NCBI GenBank assembly: GCA_038373885.1
Contig: JAWZYV010013142.1
Location: 186,001-250,000, forward strand
DNA from: Cheiracanthium punctorium
Lineage: Eukaryota; Arthropoda; Arachnida; Araneae; Cheiracanthiidae
Length of the DNA stretch: 64,000 nucleotides
Reading direction: 5' to 3'
Program-made: the position numbers and the translations under genes
Shown: positions 45,634 to 57,834 of the stretch, one piece after another
Layout: each line of letters opens with the position of its first letter
How positions within the stretch are numbered: position 1 is the first letter of the stretch
The notes under the pieces: generated by a model
The model's input: the letters and a program-made list of their open reading frames with translations, nothing else
The model's database searches: none
What the model was told of the DNA's origin: nothing

Positions 45634-45940
45634 GTAAGTCTCATCGCAAGATGTAAATGCAAGTACTCTTCAACAGTAAAAAGTTCAGAAGTTCAAAAGT
45701 TTTACTCTGATACGAGTATCCATATTTTACTCCTCACAATGAAATTTGGTTAAAAGTAGTAATTTTTCATACTCTCAAGGACTGAATGAATCCACACTTC
45801 TAAAGATTAAATTCTTCCTCTGCCATTTTATTCCTTAGAAGCGATTATTGATACTTAAGGATGTTAATTTGAGTTCAAAATTCAAAATGTATTTTTTTAA
45901 GTACCTGAGAATCAGACGTAAGGAAATTGTCTCTCCACAG

Positions 45941-46034
45941 GATTCAGAGGACGTGGAAAGCGAGGTCAGTGAAGAAGCAAATACACCTCTCAGTACAACT
46001 AATGCTCAGCTGTATGATGCTGCTGTAAAAGAAG
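45941..46034 (+). CDS. NOL4: NOL4-like protein, internal exon (acidic linker)
   Basis: This 94-bp exon has a strong acceptor (TTGTCTCTCCACAG) and donor (GAAG then GTACGT). Entered in phase 0 after the 10053-10331 exon, it reads DSEDVESEVSEEANTPLST, then TNAQLYDAAVKE, and ends in phase 1. The acidic serine-rich beginning matches in character the DEDESS-x-ESDEFD stretch that follows the YMKHM block in vertebrate NOL4. The rest is not conserved enough to align by eye. Support comes from splice sites, phase compatibility on both sides and the absence of a stop, more than from sequence identity. Its last codon (GAA) is completed by AA from the exon at 58794. Confidence 0.8.
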
Positions 46035-47063
46035 GTACGTTCATTTTTGCATCATACTCTTTTTCCTTGCAAAGCGGTCATGATTGTAAAACTGAAATTT
46101 TATGTGAGATCTTCATTTATATTAAGTACACCCTCAGAAAAAAGTTTTCGAGTTTGAGACAAATTTTAAAACCATCAAATAATTTTAGACCATCAAAACT
46201 TAGTAATACAGTGAAACCTCTGTAAGTGAGACACCGCGATTCTCTCACGTGTCCATAATTTAACAAGTATGTATTTTTAGAAGGGGAAAACTGTTTTTAA
46301 ACTCACAGTTTAAAGTACATTTTGATTTCGAAGGTTCTAAAACTTTTATAGAAACTATTATTGTATCTATGTAAACTTGTCAAGTTATATGTTTGCATAT
46401 TTGAAAGGGTAGGGTGTGGGTGTTTGTGTGTGTGGGGGGGGGGTATTAGAAACTCGAAATATGTACCCACGAACATTAACATTCATTAAAAAAAACTGAG
46501 TTGTAGGTACTAATACATTTAAACATCGTTAGTCTCGCTATCTATTTAGCCTCCCGCCTTGAATCCTCTCGCCCCAAAAAACAGAACTTTATATTTTGCG
46601 GGGCATTTTTTCCGCATACCAATTTACTTGGAGAAATTGACTTGTCTAGTGTTAGCTCAAATTTGCTCATATTAAATCAAGAAAAGTTCGTAAAAGTTGT
46701 GTTTTATTTTATTAGCGCACAAAACATAGACATTTGCACACCCAAGTGGGAGGAAGGGTTTGGGTTAACCCCTCCCAGATCCAACGCGTGTGAAGTTTTA
46801 GTTTTATTTACATCTAATTAGCATTAGCAATCCCATTAACTAATTAATTCACAGTAAAAACAAACTATAATATAATTACCACTATTTATTTTCTCGGTTA
46901 ATTTATCTATACTACTATAATGTGAGGGTTAAATCCTCCCCTCCAAAAAAAAAAAAAAATCTTTCTGGGTGCGTTAATGAACATGGGGCCCCTTGATGAC
47001 ATTTGCTACAGGCTCCGCGCTGTCTTAATCCGGCACTGCTTCAATGTAATAATAAATTTAAAA

Positions 47064-47362
47064 CAGGGTGTCTGCCAATGGAGGTAAAAATAGTACCACT
47101 AGTAGCCTGACCGGCATAAAAAAGTCGCCAGTTTAGTAGCCATTTTCTAAATTTTAGTTGTCAAATAATTATATTTTTGCATAATTTTGTAGTTAAAAAC
47201 CGAAATCTGATTTTCAAATGAGGCTCCTGGAGTAAGCTTCAAGTAGCCCAAAACTTGAAAATACTATGAAAATGACAATTTTTATTCAAAAAAGTCACCC
47301 AAGTCGCCTTATCTTTAAATTAGTATCAAAAGTCGCCTTTTTAGTCTCCAGTGAACACCCTG
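47064..47362 (+). mobile_element. Miniature TIR element (CAGGGTGTCC family), copy 2
   Basis: The ends CAGGGTGTCTGCC and AGTGAACACCCTG are inverted. The interior is the reverse complement of 33153-33624 without its extra segment, including AAAAGTCGCCAGTTTAGTAG and AAGTCGCCTTATCTTTAAAT. No transposase is seen. hAT-like by its ends only. Confidence 0.85.
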
Positions 47363-49535
47363 TTAAATCAATCATAAAGTTATTGTTAATGGGATAATTT
47401 TCTTTTTTTTTTTCTTTTGAAATAGATGGCGCCAAAATCGTTTTAGAAACCATTGGACCAGGAAGGAAACGCTAAGAGAGAATCTTAGTTTTTAATATGC
47501 GAAAAAAAAAAATGTTTTAAGCATAAAATTGTATACTTTTCTCATTCTACCATTTGATACAACTAATTCTGTATTTTTCAATCCCTACAGAAACAAGTTT
47601 ATCAGTGTTTGTTCTATAAATTCATAAACTGGCTACGGCTGATGACATAACGGCTGACGGAGTATAACTCTTCCGCGAAACAAGTTGGCCTTGTGTTATC
47701 ACCCACTGGAATGAATTTGTTTTCAGTGTTATTTCGAGGGAGTTAAATAGTCCCCTCTTTAAACTGGATTAAATAAAAAACAAGTTTTCCTAAATAAACG
47801 GACGACGTCAGTCACTGATTTCAGAACAGATTGAAATCATATATTAATTTTTTAAAAAATCGTTAGAGCGGATTCCGAGGTATAAAGGGGACACCACTTT
47901 TCCGGAAAAAAGACCTGTATATACAGAGTGTCGCAGTTGGTTGTTGGTTGGTGTAGGCTGCGTTAGTCGTGGAACTATCGTTCTCCATGATATATTATGT
48001 AGTAAAAGCTGAACATTATATTATTAAATACTCTATTGAAAGAGAAGACTCTTGCTTATAGGCAGGGTGTGGCCCAAAGACAGAAGAAAAGATGTAGCGA
48101 GAGAGCGTAGAACTTTACACTGTGACGATTAAGATGAAAAGTATCTCAGAAATTTTTATGAACTACTAGAACATTCCACAGTATACCGGGTGGTTCATCA
48201 TAGATGTTAAAGTGATTATCTTTTAAATCGTAAGTGATCGAAACATACTTTCAATTAGAAATGTTTGTCAAATAAAGAGTAGCTTTCAGATATGGTAATT
48301 TTTTTACTAGGGTCTGTATGCATATTAAAATAGAAAATTTAACTTTTATACGGTCCGTTATTTCCTATCACTCACAAATTTGAAAAATTATGCCCCGTGT
48401 CAAAGAAAATTGATTTAAAAAATCGCATATGTCTGTCTAAGTAAAATAGTTAGCGAGATATTTAATGCTAAAAATGACGACTTACATCACTTTACCTGCT
48501 GTGTTGGTGCCCGTTTTCAGGCGAAAAAAATCTTCTCTAAAAAAGGCTTCTCTAATCATTACTTTAGGGCACCAACTATGAGTTGATAACAGTTAAAACA
48601 TGATCCTTTTGTTGAAAAATTGCAGTTCCCAGTGGCCTTTCTTCGCCACTGGTAATATATGTCTTTTCCCTGTCGGGGTATATAAAGAGAAACGAAAAGA
48701 CAGTTCAGAGGTTCCTACACAGTTTTGATTACGTGACATCTTGAGGAGGAACAGGAAGTAATGATTCGGAATTTTTTTCAGGGGAGAGGGGATGCAGTGT
48801 TTCTGTAAGAGAGTGGTTGTAGGCAATGGCGTACTGCAAAAATCCGAGCCCCCCCTCCCTAACCGCAAAATTTTTCTGGAGCCTTTTTCAATTATTAATG
48901 CAATTACCAGCTTTTTGTGTAAACCCTTTCATTTGTGATGCAAAATGAATGAACACTGATAATTGTAAGACCCGAAACAAAAAATTAAATATTAAAAAGA
49001 TGTTTTTTACATAGATCAAGTTTTTTGTTAATGGTTGAGCACGCCCTTATAGGAACAAACAAATAGATGTTCCTCGCACGAGAATAGCTTTCTTTATTTT
49101 ACTTATTTTATTTGAACATATAAAACCTTTATGAACTTTTTAGATGAGACTCTGCTGAACACTATAGGGTAATTTCGGGACTGCTGCATACTTTTTTGAA
49201 TTTGTTTAAAAAATCCCACGCTGCACATACAGTAAAATAAATTATGCTGTGCTTTTTATAGTAGAATATAGAACATGCGTACTGCGACAAAAAATCTAAA
49301 AAAATAATTAATATATTTTAACATTTTTTTTCTGAAACATTGCACTGCGGTGAGATGCCGCTTTTCTTCGGGAGTTATGCCACGCCTGTCATAAGAACAG
49401 AATGAAATAATAAATAAATATATGCTCGAAAAAATATTCATATCTGATCTGTAATTACCTATTTAATAACAAATTCCTTATATCAAATTAGTATAAAAAG
49501 TCGTACTAGTTGGTGTAAATCAATATTAGTCTGCC

Positions 49536-49755
49536 TACACTGCAGAAAAAAAGTCTGTTTAACTGACAGAAAAAAATTGTCAGCCAGTACGCCAGTTTAT
49601 TTCCGCATATTTTACAGAAATCAAAATTTCTGTAAAATAAACTGAGAATCTGTAAACTTTGCGGAAGACTTCTGTAAAAAAAAAAACGGAAATATACTGG
49701 CGTAATGGCTGACAGTTTTTTTTCTGTAAATTTGACAGACTTTTTTTGCAGTGTA
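49536..49755. mobile_element. 220-bp foldback miniature element (TACACTGCAG family)
   Basis: TACACTGCAGAAAAAAAGTC at the left and GACTTTTTTTGCAGTGTA at the right are inverted. The pairing continues inward through CTGTCAGCCA-like and CGCCAGTTTATTTCCG segments over about 80 bp. A truncated second copy lies at 55897-55970. Confidence 0.92.
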
Positions 49756-50930
49756 CTTAGTTCACTACTAAAATTAAATTCTTACGTCTTTTAATGGAGT
49801 TTTAATTGTTGTTTCATCAACAACGCAACATCAGTGTACTTGAGAAGGAAAACAGGAGTAAAATAGTGTTTATATTGTTTTATTTGTGTAAATTTTTAAA
49901 CTAGTGGTTGCCCAGTGGTCGAAATTCGACAGTAATATATTAAACCTCTATATAATCATTATTTATACCTCTCACATCATTGCTTATAACGTTTTTTTTT
50001 TGTTCTATAACGTCAGCTGCGAGCGTGTACGAATATGCCATTATGCATTAATTTTCCAGTTATTTGAAAAATGTGAACGATAGGAGAAATGAGGTATAAC
50101 TTGTCTAACCCATATATAAAAAGCGGCAATGTTTTTTCTTTTACGTTTCCCTGTATTTTTTATTTATTTATTTATTTTATTGCTATACTGGCCAGGTTTC
50201 CTCAAGGCTACACAGTTATTTCGTCTTTCTTTTTCAAAGTACATAAAATTTAAATAAAAAAATTAATATAAATCTCGAACCATGGAATGATCGAACACTA
50301 CTTTTCTACGACGTACAATTAACCATGTATAAAAACTGGCTGCCTCAATAATATTCGAATGTTTTCCAATGTTTGTCCTTGAGACTAACTTATTGTCATC
50401 GCAAATACAGATATAATTGGAAATTGGTTTCTTTTGAGAGACAAGTGAAATATAAAATAGCTCCGGACTATGTTGTACCAGGGTCTTATTCCTAACTATC
50501 CTCCTCCGGCGACCAGTTGGTTCGCCATCTTAATAAATCTTATTTGGGGAGAATCCTGTTCCTCACTGGCTTCCTTGGCATTGAAATCGCTCAGATTCTG
50601 AATGGAATTTAAAATTAAGATGGTTACAAACAGGAGCGGTCCTAGGGTAAGTGGCCTAGGGTCCTACGGTTTATTTTTACTTCAGGAGTTTCAATCATTT
50701 AATAAACTTTCCAAATATGGCAACCTAGAAATGCTTAGTCCTCACTCTTTCCCCTGTGGAGTTAACACTTGCGAAATAGCGGAGAGCAAAAATTAGACTT
50801 TTGCGACACGTTTTTTATCGATATCTCCTAAAATAATTCGAATTTCGAAAAAATCGCGTCGATGTATGACAGGGCCCGTCCTGGAGAATTTCCATACAAA
50901 ACAGGCAGGTCTACGATCATCCGTCTGGAA

Positions 50931-51105
50931 TAGGGATGGACGCGAGACGACTTTTTTGCGAGACGAGACAGAGATTTACAGCTTTTTGACGAGACGAGAC
51001 GAGACACACATTTTTAACATTACGATATAGGGATTTTTGCGAGACGGGACAAAGCTTTTAGGCTATTTTGCGAGACGCTTATTTTTCGTCTCGTGTCCAT
51101 CCCTA
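50931..51105. mobile_element. hAT miniature element (GCGAGACGAGAC family), copy 3
   Basis: The same termini as copy 1 are flanked by an exact 8-bp duplication, GTCTGGAA (50923-50930 and 51106-51113). The interior is in the same orientation as copy 1, with one extra GAGACGA unit. Confidence 0.95.
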
Positions 51106-51439
51106 GTCTGGAAGTTACGCAAGACACAGACAGACAAACAAACAAACTAACTAACTAACCAACCACTGACATTTTACAGTTCGTTTTATTTATATAGATT
51201 ATCCGTTTATTTGGAATCCCTAATGCCTTTGGCCTAATGCATGCGATTCAACTAAAACTTCACAATCAATAGCGATTACGGTGCAACTTGATGCGCATTC
51301 TTCTTCCCTTGATTAATGTTTCCTTTGTACGGGAATGGGTTAGTTGCACCGGGCGAAAGGAGAAAAAGGCGAGTTGCACCACTGATGGATTTAATCCACG
51401 GTCGCGAAATGGAAGGGAGGAGCACAATCATGGAGGAAC

Positions 51440-51640
51440 CCTAGGTCTCGCAAAGGGCCAGCGATAGCATATTTTCGAAGAGGCCCTACAGCGAAGCCGG
51501 ACCCAGTGATGTTTTTTTTCGGGTCTCGCAATGGGCCAGCAGTAGCATGTTTTCGAGGGGCCCCCTACAGCGATAGCCGGACCTAGTGATGTTTTTTGGG
51601 GTGTCGCAAAAACCAGCGGTAGCATATTTCCAAGGGGGAG
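51440..51640 (+). repeat. GC-rich tandem repeat, about 80-bp period
   Basis: Two and a half units of GGGTCTCGCAATGGGCCAGC, AGCATGTTTTCGA and CCTACAGCGA..GCCGGACC..AGTGATG lie in tandem. The flanking sequence repeats GTTGCACC-type words. The open frame through it on the minus strand is a by-product of the repeat. Confidence 0.85.
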
Positions 51641-52148
51641 CAAGATATGAATTCTGGTACAACTCGCCCCTCGATTTGATTGATAGGCTGTTATCGCGGG
51701 TGCAATTGACCCTCGTCCCTTTGTATTACTTAAGTTCCTAATCAGTTAAACTATGCAATTAACTTTCAACAAAAACATATGTGGTGGCAAACTATGGTAC
51801 TTTTCGATTAGCCGGGCGTAAATCCCACCAACAGTTTTTTCTTGGCGAGATTAAAAGACTTGTAAAATATCGTCATTCCCCAAAACAAAGCCGAAAATGT
51901 TAATCAGTATACAAAAAGAGTATTTATATACAAATTACAATGCATAAAAGTATCAATATAGTAAAAAGAAATTTGTATGTTTATTGGATTAATCGTTTGT
52001 TAAAACATGGAAATGGAAAAACATATGGAATTAAATTAAAATTCCAAAATATAGAAATGCGGATGAAAGAACCCTGTACTGGAAATGATGCTCAGTGATT
52101 CTCGTTAGGTTTGCTCGCAATGGGCACAGGTTTGAATTATCTGGCTTT

Positions 52149-52400
52149 TTATCGGCTGACTGATAAATTATCCAAACCATTAACAGTCAAAGAATTCAAA
52201 AACTCGACTGGGTAATTAGTGATATTACTGTCATCGTGGCAAATTATTTTATCGTATCTATGATATGTTCTCACTTCACCATGTATTCGCTGAAGTATAT
52301 CAGTATTAACAAAAGTACAATCATCATTTTTAAGGGCTAAAATAGCTGACTTCAATATGTTATTCGAGATTATGATTTGTCGAAAATATTTCCATACACC
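52149..52400 (-). pseudogene. Helitron helicase C-terminal fragment
   Basis: On the minus strand, AILALKNDDCTFVNTDILQR, then GEVRTYHRYDKI, NYPVEFLNSLTVNGLDN and a stop match the C-terminal helicase region of Helitron and Pif1-like proteins as I recall it (ERAIL-x-x-KN-x-x-V, then YPVEFLNSL-x-x-x-G-x-P). The usual P-x-H-x-L-x-LK continuation is replaced by NLSVSR and stops, and no Walker motifs are nearby. It is an isolated remnant in opposite orientation to the N-terminal Helitron fragment at 41580-42530, so the two are not halves of one simple copy. Confidence 0.8.
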
Positions 52401-53134
52401 TCATTAACAATGTTATATTATTCTCATCTCGTATTGATTGCTGATGTATTTCGACAATATTTTCACTTAACTAGCGAATAATTTCATTTTTTGCAAATTT
52501 TGTTGGAATATCATAATCCTTTTCGATCGTTGCGACTTAATGCTGTAATTTTAAAATGTACTGAACAATGAAACCATCATCCGACTTGGCGCAAAATATC
52601 GCTCGCCAATTTACGTCTCTAGTTTTTTTTTTTTTTTTTTTTTTTTTTTACAGTGCATGAACATATTACACAAAAATCACGCATTATCATTCGCACAACC
52701 ACCTCAATACGAACTTTAACTATACCGAATTCCACACTCCTCTGTTCGCGCAATATGCTGCAAAAGGGGCACAAAGATTTTGCTTTGTGTATTTATCTAT
52801 AGATAGATGCGGGCGTTTCTAATAAAATCTGTGAACAAATTAACAATTTATCTGGGTTTAAGAACAATATTTCATTAAAGCCAGAACGTCAAAATGCAGA
52901 ATTATTATAATTACAATTAACGAATAATAGCATGCCCAACTTAGTCAGTTTGTGTAAAATGGAAAGAAAAAATGTTAATACCACCTAATCAAATCCAGCA
53001 AACATACTTCAGCAACATAAATTCAGTAATATAAAAAAATCTGGAGTGACTCCACTCGACTTTCCGAACACTTACGATTAAAATTATTACCAAGCATTTA
53101 AATAAATTTGAATCGATGAATAATTCAAACATAT

Positions 53135-53540
53135 ATACCAAATTGAAGCTCAATCGAATGCGCCGTTTAAACGCTAGCGCAAGAATTTCTCCCCTATGCC
53201 ATAATGTAAAAGAAATCTTTGTCGTAGCCCTGTAGAAAAACTATAAGTCCTATACACATCAAAATCAATACCGGTCTTACGATGGTGGTTTATAACATGT
53301 ATACCCAATCTGAGCTCTATCGAATATACCGTTTAAACGCTAGCGCACTTTCAAGAATTTCCACCCATAGGCCATAATGTAAAAGAAAGCTTTGTCGTAA
53401 GCCCTCTCGAAAAACTAAGCAAGTAAGCCCTATACACACACAAATCAATACCGTTCTTGCGACGGTGGTTTATAGCATATATACCCAATTTGAGCTCAAT
53501 TGAATGCCCCGTTTAGGAGCTATCGTGTCCACTCACACTC
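53135..53540 (+). repeat. Tandem repeat, 166-180 bp units
   Basis: Units begin TACC(A/C)AATxTGAGCTCxAT near 53135, 53301 and 53481. They share CCGTTTAAACGCTAGCGCA, GCCATAATGTAAAAGAAA and CAAATCAATACCG. The third unit is partial and passes into CACT and AC microsatellites (53528-53608). Confidence 0.88.
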
Positions 53541-53836
53541 TCTCTCACTCACTCACTCACTCACTCACACACACACACACACACGCAAGCACGCACGCAC
53601 GCACACACCTCGTAAAAATAACATAAATGAATACAGAAGACCTCAAAACGTGTCAATACACCAAAATCTCGAAGTCTAATTTTTTCATGATTACGATACT
53701 TTCCTTACATGGTACATGTTCGGAAAGTAATAATAAGACATGGAAAGAAGTTAAAATTTTGCTAATTGCGGAGTACCGTAAAAAAGAAACAGCGGCATGT
53801 ATAATGGTATGGCAGTGCGGCATCTATCCTATTTTA

Positions 53837-55425
53837 TACACTGTTAAAACTACATACTTAGAAATAAACTAAATGTACTCATTTTTGAGTACTTTCTCAT
53901 CTTGTAATAGTTCCGAGTACTTTGCTCTTAAATTTAAAAAACTCATGTACTCATTTTTTTTGAGTTCATGCAAGAACTCAAACATGAGTGTACGTATACT
54001 CAAAATTTTCGAGCACATTATATACTCAATTTTGAAAACATATGAAAAACTCATTTTTGAATACTATTGATATTTAATACGAATATATTGGCTTTCGATT
54101 TTTGTATGCACTCTTACAAGAATCAATATATTCTTATTAAATATACAATTTTTTAGCATGTTGATTAAAATTTAGGAATAACCATTATCTTATGCGTATG
54201 TAAAGCGTATAGATTATTTGATTGTTTTGTGTAAATTATTTCGTTTTGTTAAATTTTTATTTATATTCAAGACACTGATCTGACATACAATGATCACAGA
54301 ATGTTGCTATGATTGTCTGTGACTATTAATCTGAGATAAACTTGACAAAAGTGTAGCGATTCCCTAACACTGTTTAGAAACATTGACATTAAAACTTTTA
54401 AAATCTAAAGAAACTTCAATATTTTTACTCTTGAAAATCTTATATCCTCCCCCCGCTTCCCTCTCCACCACAAAAAGCGGTCACTAATACAGTGACCGGT
54501 TTATTCCTAAGCATAGATTCTATACTCACGAATGTAACTCATTCTTAGGTGAGTGTACAAAATAAATAAGCAATGACAATAAACATAAAAATAGTTAAAA
54601 CATGAATATTTCTCCCGCGATAGTATTCTTACAATATCAAAACAAAATTAGTTTACTAAACAAATACTACCGACAAATGAAATAATAGCTATAAAGTTTT
54701 ATGACCGATCAGCGTCTTAAATATAAATAAACAAAAACAAAATGAAATAACTATAACTTTAAACAATCAAATAACATAAATGTTTTACTTACGCATAAGA
54801 CGAGGGCTATTTGTAATTTTTAACCAATTCTACTATCATTATATATGATAGATTATTTCTTCGATTTTTAAGCAGCGAACGCCACATGCTCTATACAGCA
54901 ATAATGGCGTCGACCACGTTGAGCTCGTTGAACGGACTCTTCCAAAAATAGGCTCTGGGCATGCGCAGAAATCCCGGTGATTACGGTATAGGGATTTTTG
55001 CGAGACGAGACAAGCTTTTAGGCTATTTTGCGAGACGCTTATTGTTCGTCTCGCGTCCATCCCTAAGAGGTAGTTCAGAAAAATGAGATCCTGATATACT
55101 CATATTATCGCACTTTCTTTTGAGTATTCTTCCGCGCGTAGTAATAAGATATAGTTCGCAAATTTAAAGTACGCTACTAATTTATTCTTATAACTACTGA
55201 AACGAAATATTTCCGAACACCCCATAAACGTTTATTAAATAATTTACCAGTGTGCAAGTGACGCAATAAGGGATTATAATTATATTTATCCACATGCTTA
55301 TTTTTCAGTTTGAATGGTTATTTATATTTAAGCACGTCATACATTCGTTTATGATGCAAATGTATTTAAAAAAATATGAGTACATTAAAGTACTCATTTT
55401 TAAGTAAATCATTTTTAACAGTGTA
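53837..55425. mobile_element. 1.6-kb TIR element (TACACTGTTAAAA ends)
   Basis: The left end TACACTGTTAAAACTACATA with TGTACTCATTTTTGAGTAC just inside, and the right end GTACTCATTTTTAAGTAAAT...TTTTTAACAGTGTA, are inverted. The GAGTAC/GTACTC word recurs many times near both ends. No transposase is seen. A truncated hAT miniature copy (54977-55065) is inserted in it. Terminal TA could be the target duplication. Confidence 0.75.
54977..55065. mobile_element. hAT miniature element (GCGAGACGAGAC family), truncated copy 4
   Basis: Only the right half is present: ATTACGGTATAGGGATTTTT, GCGAGACGAGAC and the end GTCTCGCGTCCATCCCTA. The left half is missing. Confidence 0.85.
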
Positions 55426-55896
55426 CGGTACAGACGTAACACATCACAGTTGCCTGTCCTCGAAATGGAAAATGGCATAACCATATACACAGTACTCTAT
55501 ACAGGCTCTACACTTAGTTATTTTGACTTCGAAATGATGCATGGATTCAGTAATTAGGTTAAAAAAAGTACTTAAGTATAGCGTGTTTAAAAGTTTTTAC
55601 AGTGAAATCATGCGCTTATCTCAAAATAAGGCCTGCGTAATTAAAGGTAAAACATTAAATAGGATTCAAGCTATACACTGGTTAAGGAAATCTCATTGCA
55701 CACCTATACTGTTCGTTTGACTGCTATCTATCCGCAACTACGAAAAATACAAAGGGTGCGGCATCTCTCGCGAATGCGGCGACTTTACCGGAGTTACCCT
55801 ATATTTATACATACTGGGTAGCCATAGAAAAACTTTGCCGATATGCCTTTAGGGGTCGGTCTGTTCAAATGATCGAGCTGAAATTTCAGAAGTACA

Positions 55897-55970
55897 CTGC
55901 AAAAAAAGTGAAAAAGTATGTCAAATTTACTGAAAAAAACTGTCAGCCAGACGCCAGTTTATTTCCGTAT
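55897..55970 (+). mobile_element. Truncated copy of the TACACTGCAG foldback family
   Basis: TACACTGCAAAAAAAGTG is followed by ACTGTCAGCCAGACGCCAGT and TTATTTCCGTATG, matching the left arm of 49536-49755. The right arm is absent. Confidence 0.75.
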
Positions 55971-56964
55971 GTATGTAACCTATCATTAAAAGAAATTGAA
56001 GCATAACGAGAAGTGGATACGTGCAAGATTTAGTAGGAAGAAGGAGTCGGTATTTGTGTAAATGTCACCTCTTCACGGGGGGGCGGGGGAGGTGTTGTAT
56101 GGCCTTAGTTGGAAAGGAAAAATTTCAGAAAGATCAGATATTTTTCAAGTTTTAATTTAGGCTAGAATGTTCCACGCTTAAATACTACTCCTTGACATTT
56201 TGGCCGCATTCGTAAATGCCAAACGAGTTTCCATCTAAGGTGTTCGTAAAGGAAACTGAGTGCATTCAGTTTATAAACTAGAGCGTTCGCATACAAAACT
56301 CAGTGCGATTAGTTTCAAACAAAGTAAATTGAGCACGGATCAAGTTCGTTCAGTTGTTGAGAAGATACACTTGCTGCACGTTGTTGGTTACAAAAACTTC
56401 CTGTATACAGAAAAATATTACATTCAGGCAACATTTTGCTGCCAGTCTTTCTGTTAATTTACAGAAATAGGACTTATAGTTTATTTCATATATTACTATT
56501 AGATTTCTCCAAATGTTTGAGTTTTTTATACATATATTTAAAATTTTTAATGCATTTACAAAAATATAATAGTAATATAAAAAAATAAATATAATACCAG
56601 TAAGTAGTCTGGTATTGTATATATTTTGGGTGAATAATTATTACGTTACCAGCACAACTGTTGGTGATCTTATGATGGAACGTAAAAGTGCTAAGTTCAT
56701 TTACTTATTTTTCTGTGTATATTAATCAAACCACCGACAAAAAAAATTACAAATATTTCTGACGAATAAAAACTGATTTTTTTTAATCACTGAATCTGAA
56801 TTTTTGTGCTCACAATTTGTACCTAGAGAGATATACTCATATTTTAAAATCTTTATCGACACAAATAGATCTTCAGTTCACTAGTTAATTTTAAAATTAA
56901 AGGGCTGATTTAAACATTCTGTGAGTTGAATAATTATTGAGTGCTTCAAGTAAACGAGCACTTA

Positions 56965-57087
56965 CCAGTGCCGCAACTACAGTTTATGACGCCCCCGCCC
57001 CATGGAACGATAACTGATTTTGGAACCCCCTTTAGCACTGCACTCTTGGCATGTACCCCGTTTGTCCCCCTCTAGTTGCGGCCCTGG
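56965..57087. mobile_element. Short TIR element with CCAGTGCCGCAACTA ends
   Basis: CCAGTGCCGCAACTA at the left and TAGTTGCGGCCCTGG at the right are inverted with one mismatch over 15 bp. The interior has C runs like the other G-rich hAT-type elements. No target duplication was found. Confidence 0.75.
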
Positions 57088-57659
57088 TGCCTACTTCAAC
57101 AAGAGAAAAAAGCATTTTTTCCCCATGAAAACACAGGAAGATGAGCGTACTTGTACTGACAATTTTTTACATATTATTTGTAATCACGCCATTACCGGAC
57201 AACTTGCAGCCTTTCTCCTTAGATAAAAAGGGGGGAGGGACATGAAAGCATTTTACCCTTTTCTTATTTTAGAAATACACAAAATAATTGATTTCCAGAA
57301 TAATGAAACAGGGTTCAACTCAGCGGCAAATCAAGAGAAAAATATGCAGAAGAAAACAGACGCTGAAAATTTCACCTCTTATTTTCCTTTAGCTCACGCT
57401 TATTTATTTATTTATTTTTTTTTATTTACTGGGTTCTTTTTTCTTTAGCTGGAATCTTGCAACTAAATTATTGTTTTTATAAATATTTGGCTCTAAACCA
57501 AAATGTGGGATAAAAATTCAAGCATAGGTATCATAATAGTAAAAAAAAAAAAAAAAATGTCAAATAATCTAACATCAGGGAGCATATTCTCAGTCATTTT
57601 TGACTTGCACATTTTAAAAAAGTCGTGATCTTCTTGCAACAAAATAGTTCTTACTTATG

Positions 57660-57834
57660 TAGTCAAACTTGAATAATTCGAAGTTGAAGAGACGGGAGAA
57701 AAAGTTTGAAATATCCAAAAATTCAAATTACATATGTATATTCTCTCAAACATAAGAGATAAATAAAAAAGATTTCTAGGGGCCGAGCGAAAATTTCGAA
57801 TTTAAAGTGTTCGAGTTATCCAAGTTTCGCTGTA
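57660..57834. mobile_element. pogo/Tigger-like miniature element
   Basis: The left end reads AGTCAAACTTGAATAATTCG and the right end, inverted, reads TACAGCGAAACTTGGATAAC then TCGAAC. Both match the pogo-type TACAG-x-x-AAACTT...TCGAA terminus. Terminal TA on each side fits the TA target of this group. Confidence 0.72.

Larger units (their letters stand above)
10332..45940 (+). other. Large NOL4-like intron (35.6 kb) filled with transposons
   Basis: The intron runs from donor GTGAGA to acceptor TTGTCTCTCCACAG. Mobile elements inside it are listed separately. Stretches in which I see nothing beyond AT-rich or simple sequence: 10332-11248, 11370-12000, 12800-13330, 24806-25850, 28460-30057, 31900-33150, 37095-37640, 38000-39040, 39080-40300, 41010-41580, 42535-43120 and 45330-45570. 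The 31912-31965 segment is a stem-loop with arms GTCATGTCTGTTAC and GTAACAGACATGAC. The 25372-25412 segment is a weaker stem-loop (CTGTATCACAAAAT / ATTTTGTGACACAG). A pogo-like end (CAGTGAAACATGCATATAAC) sits near 38320. Confidence 0.85.

Noticed and set aside
45848..46225. 125-codon frame as a complete gene
   Set aside because: Only 45941-46034 is splice-bounded and in phase with the neighbours; the rest is intron read-through.
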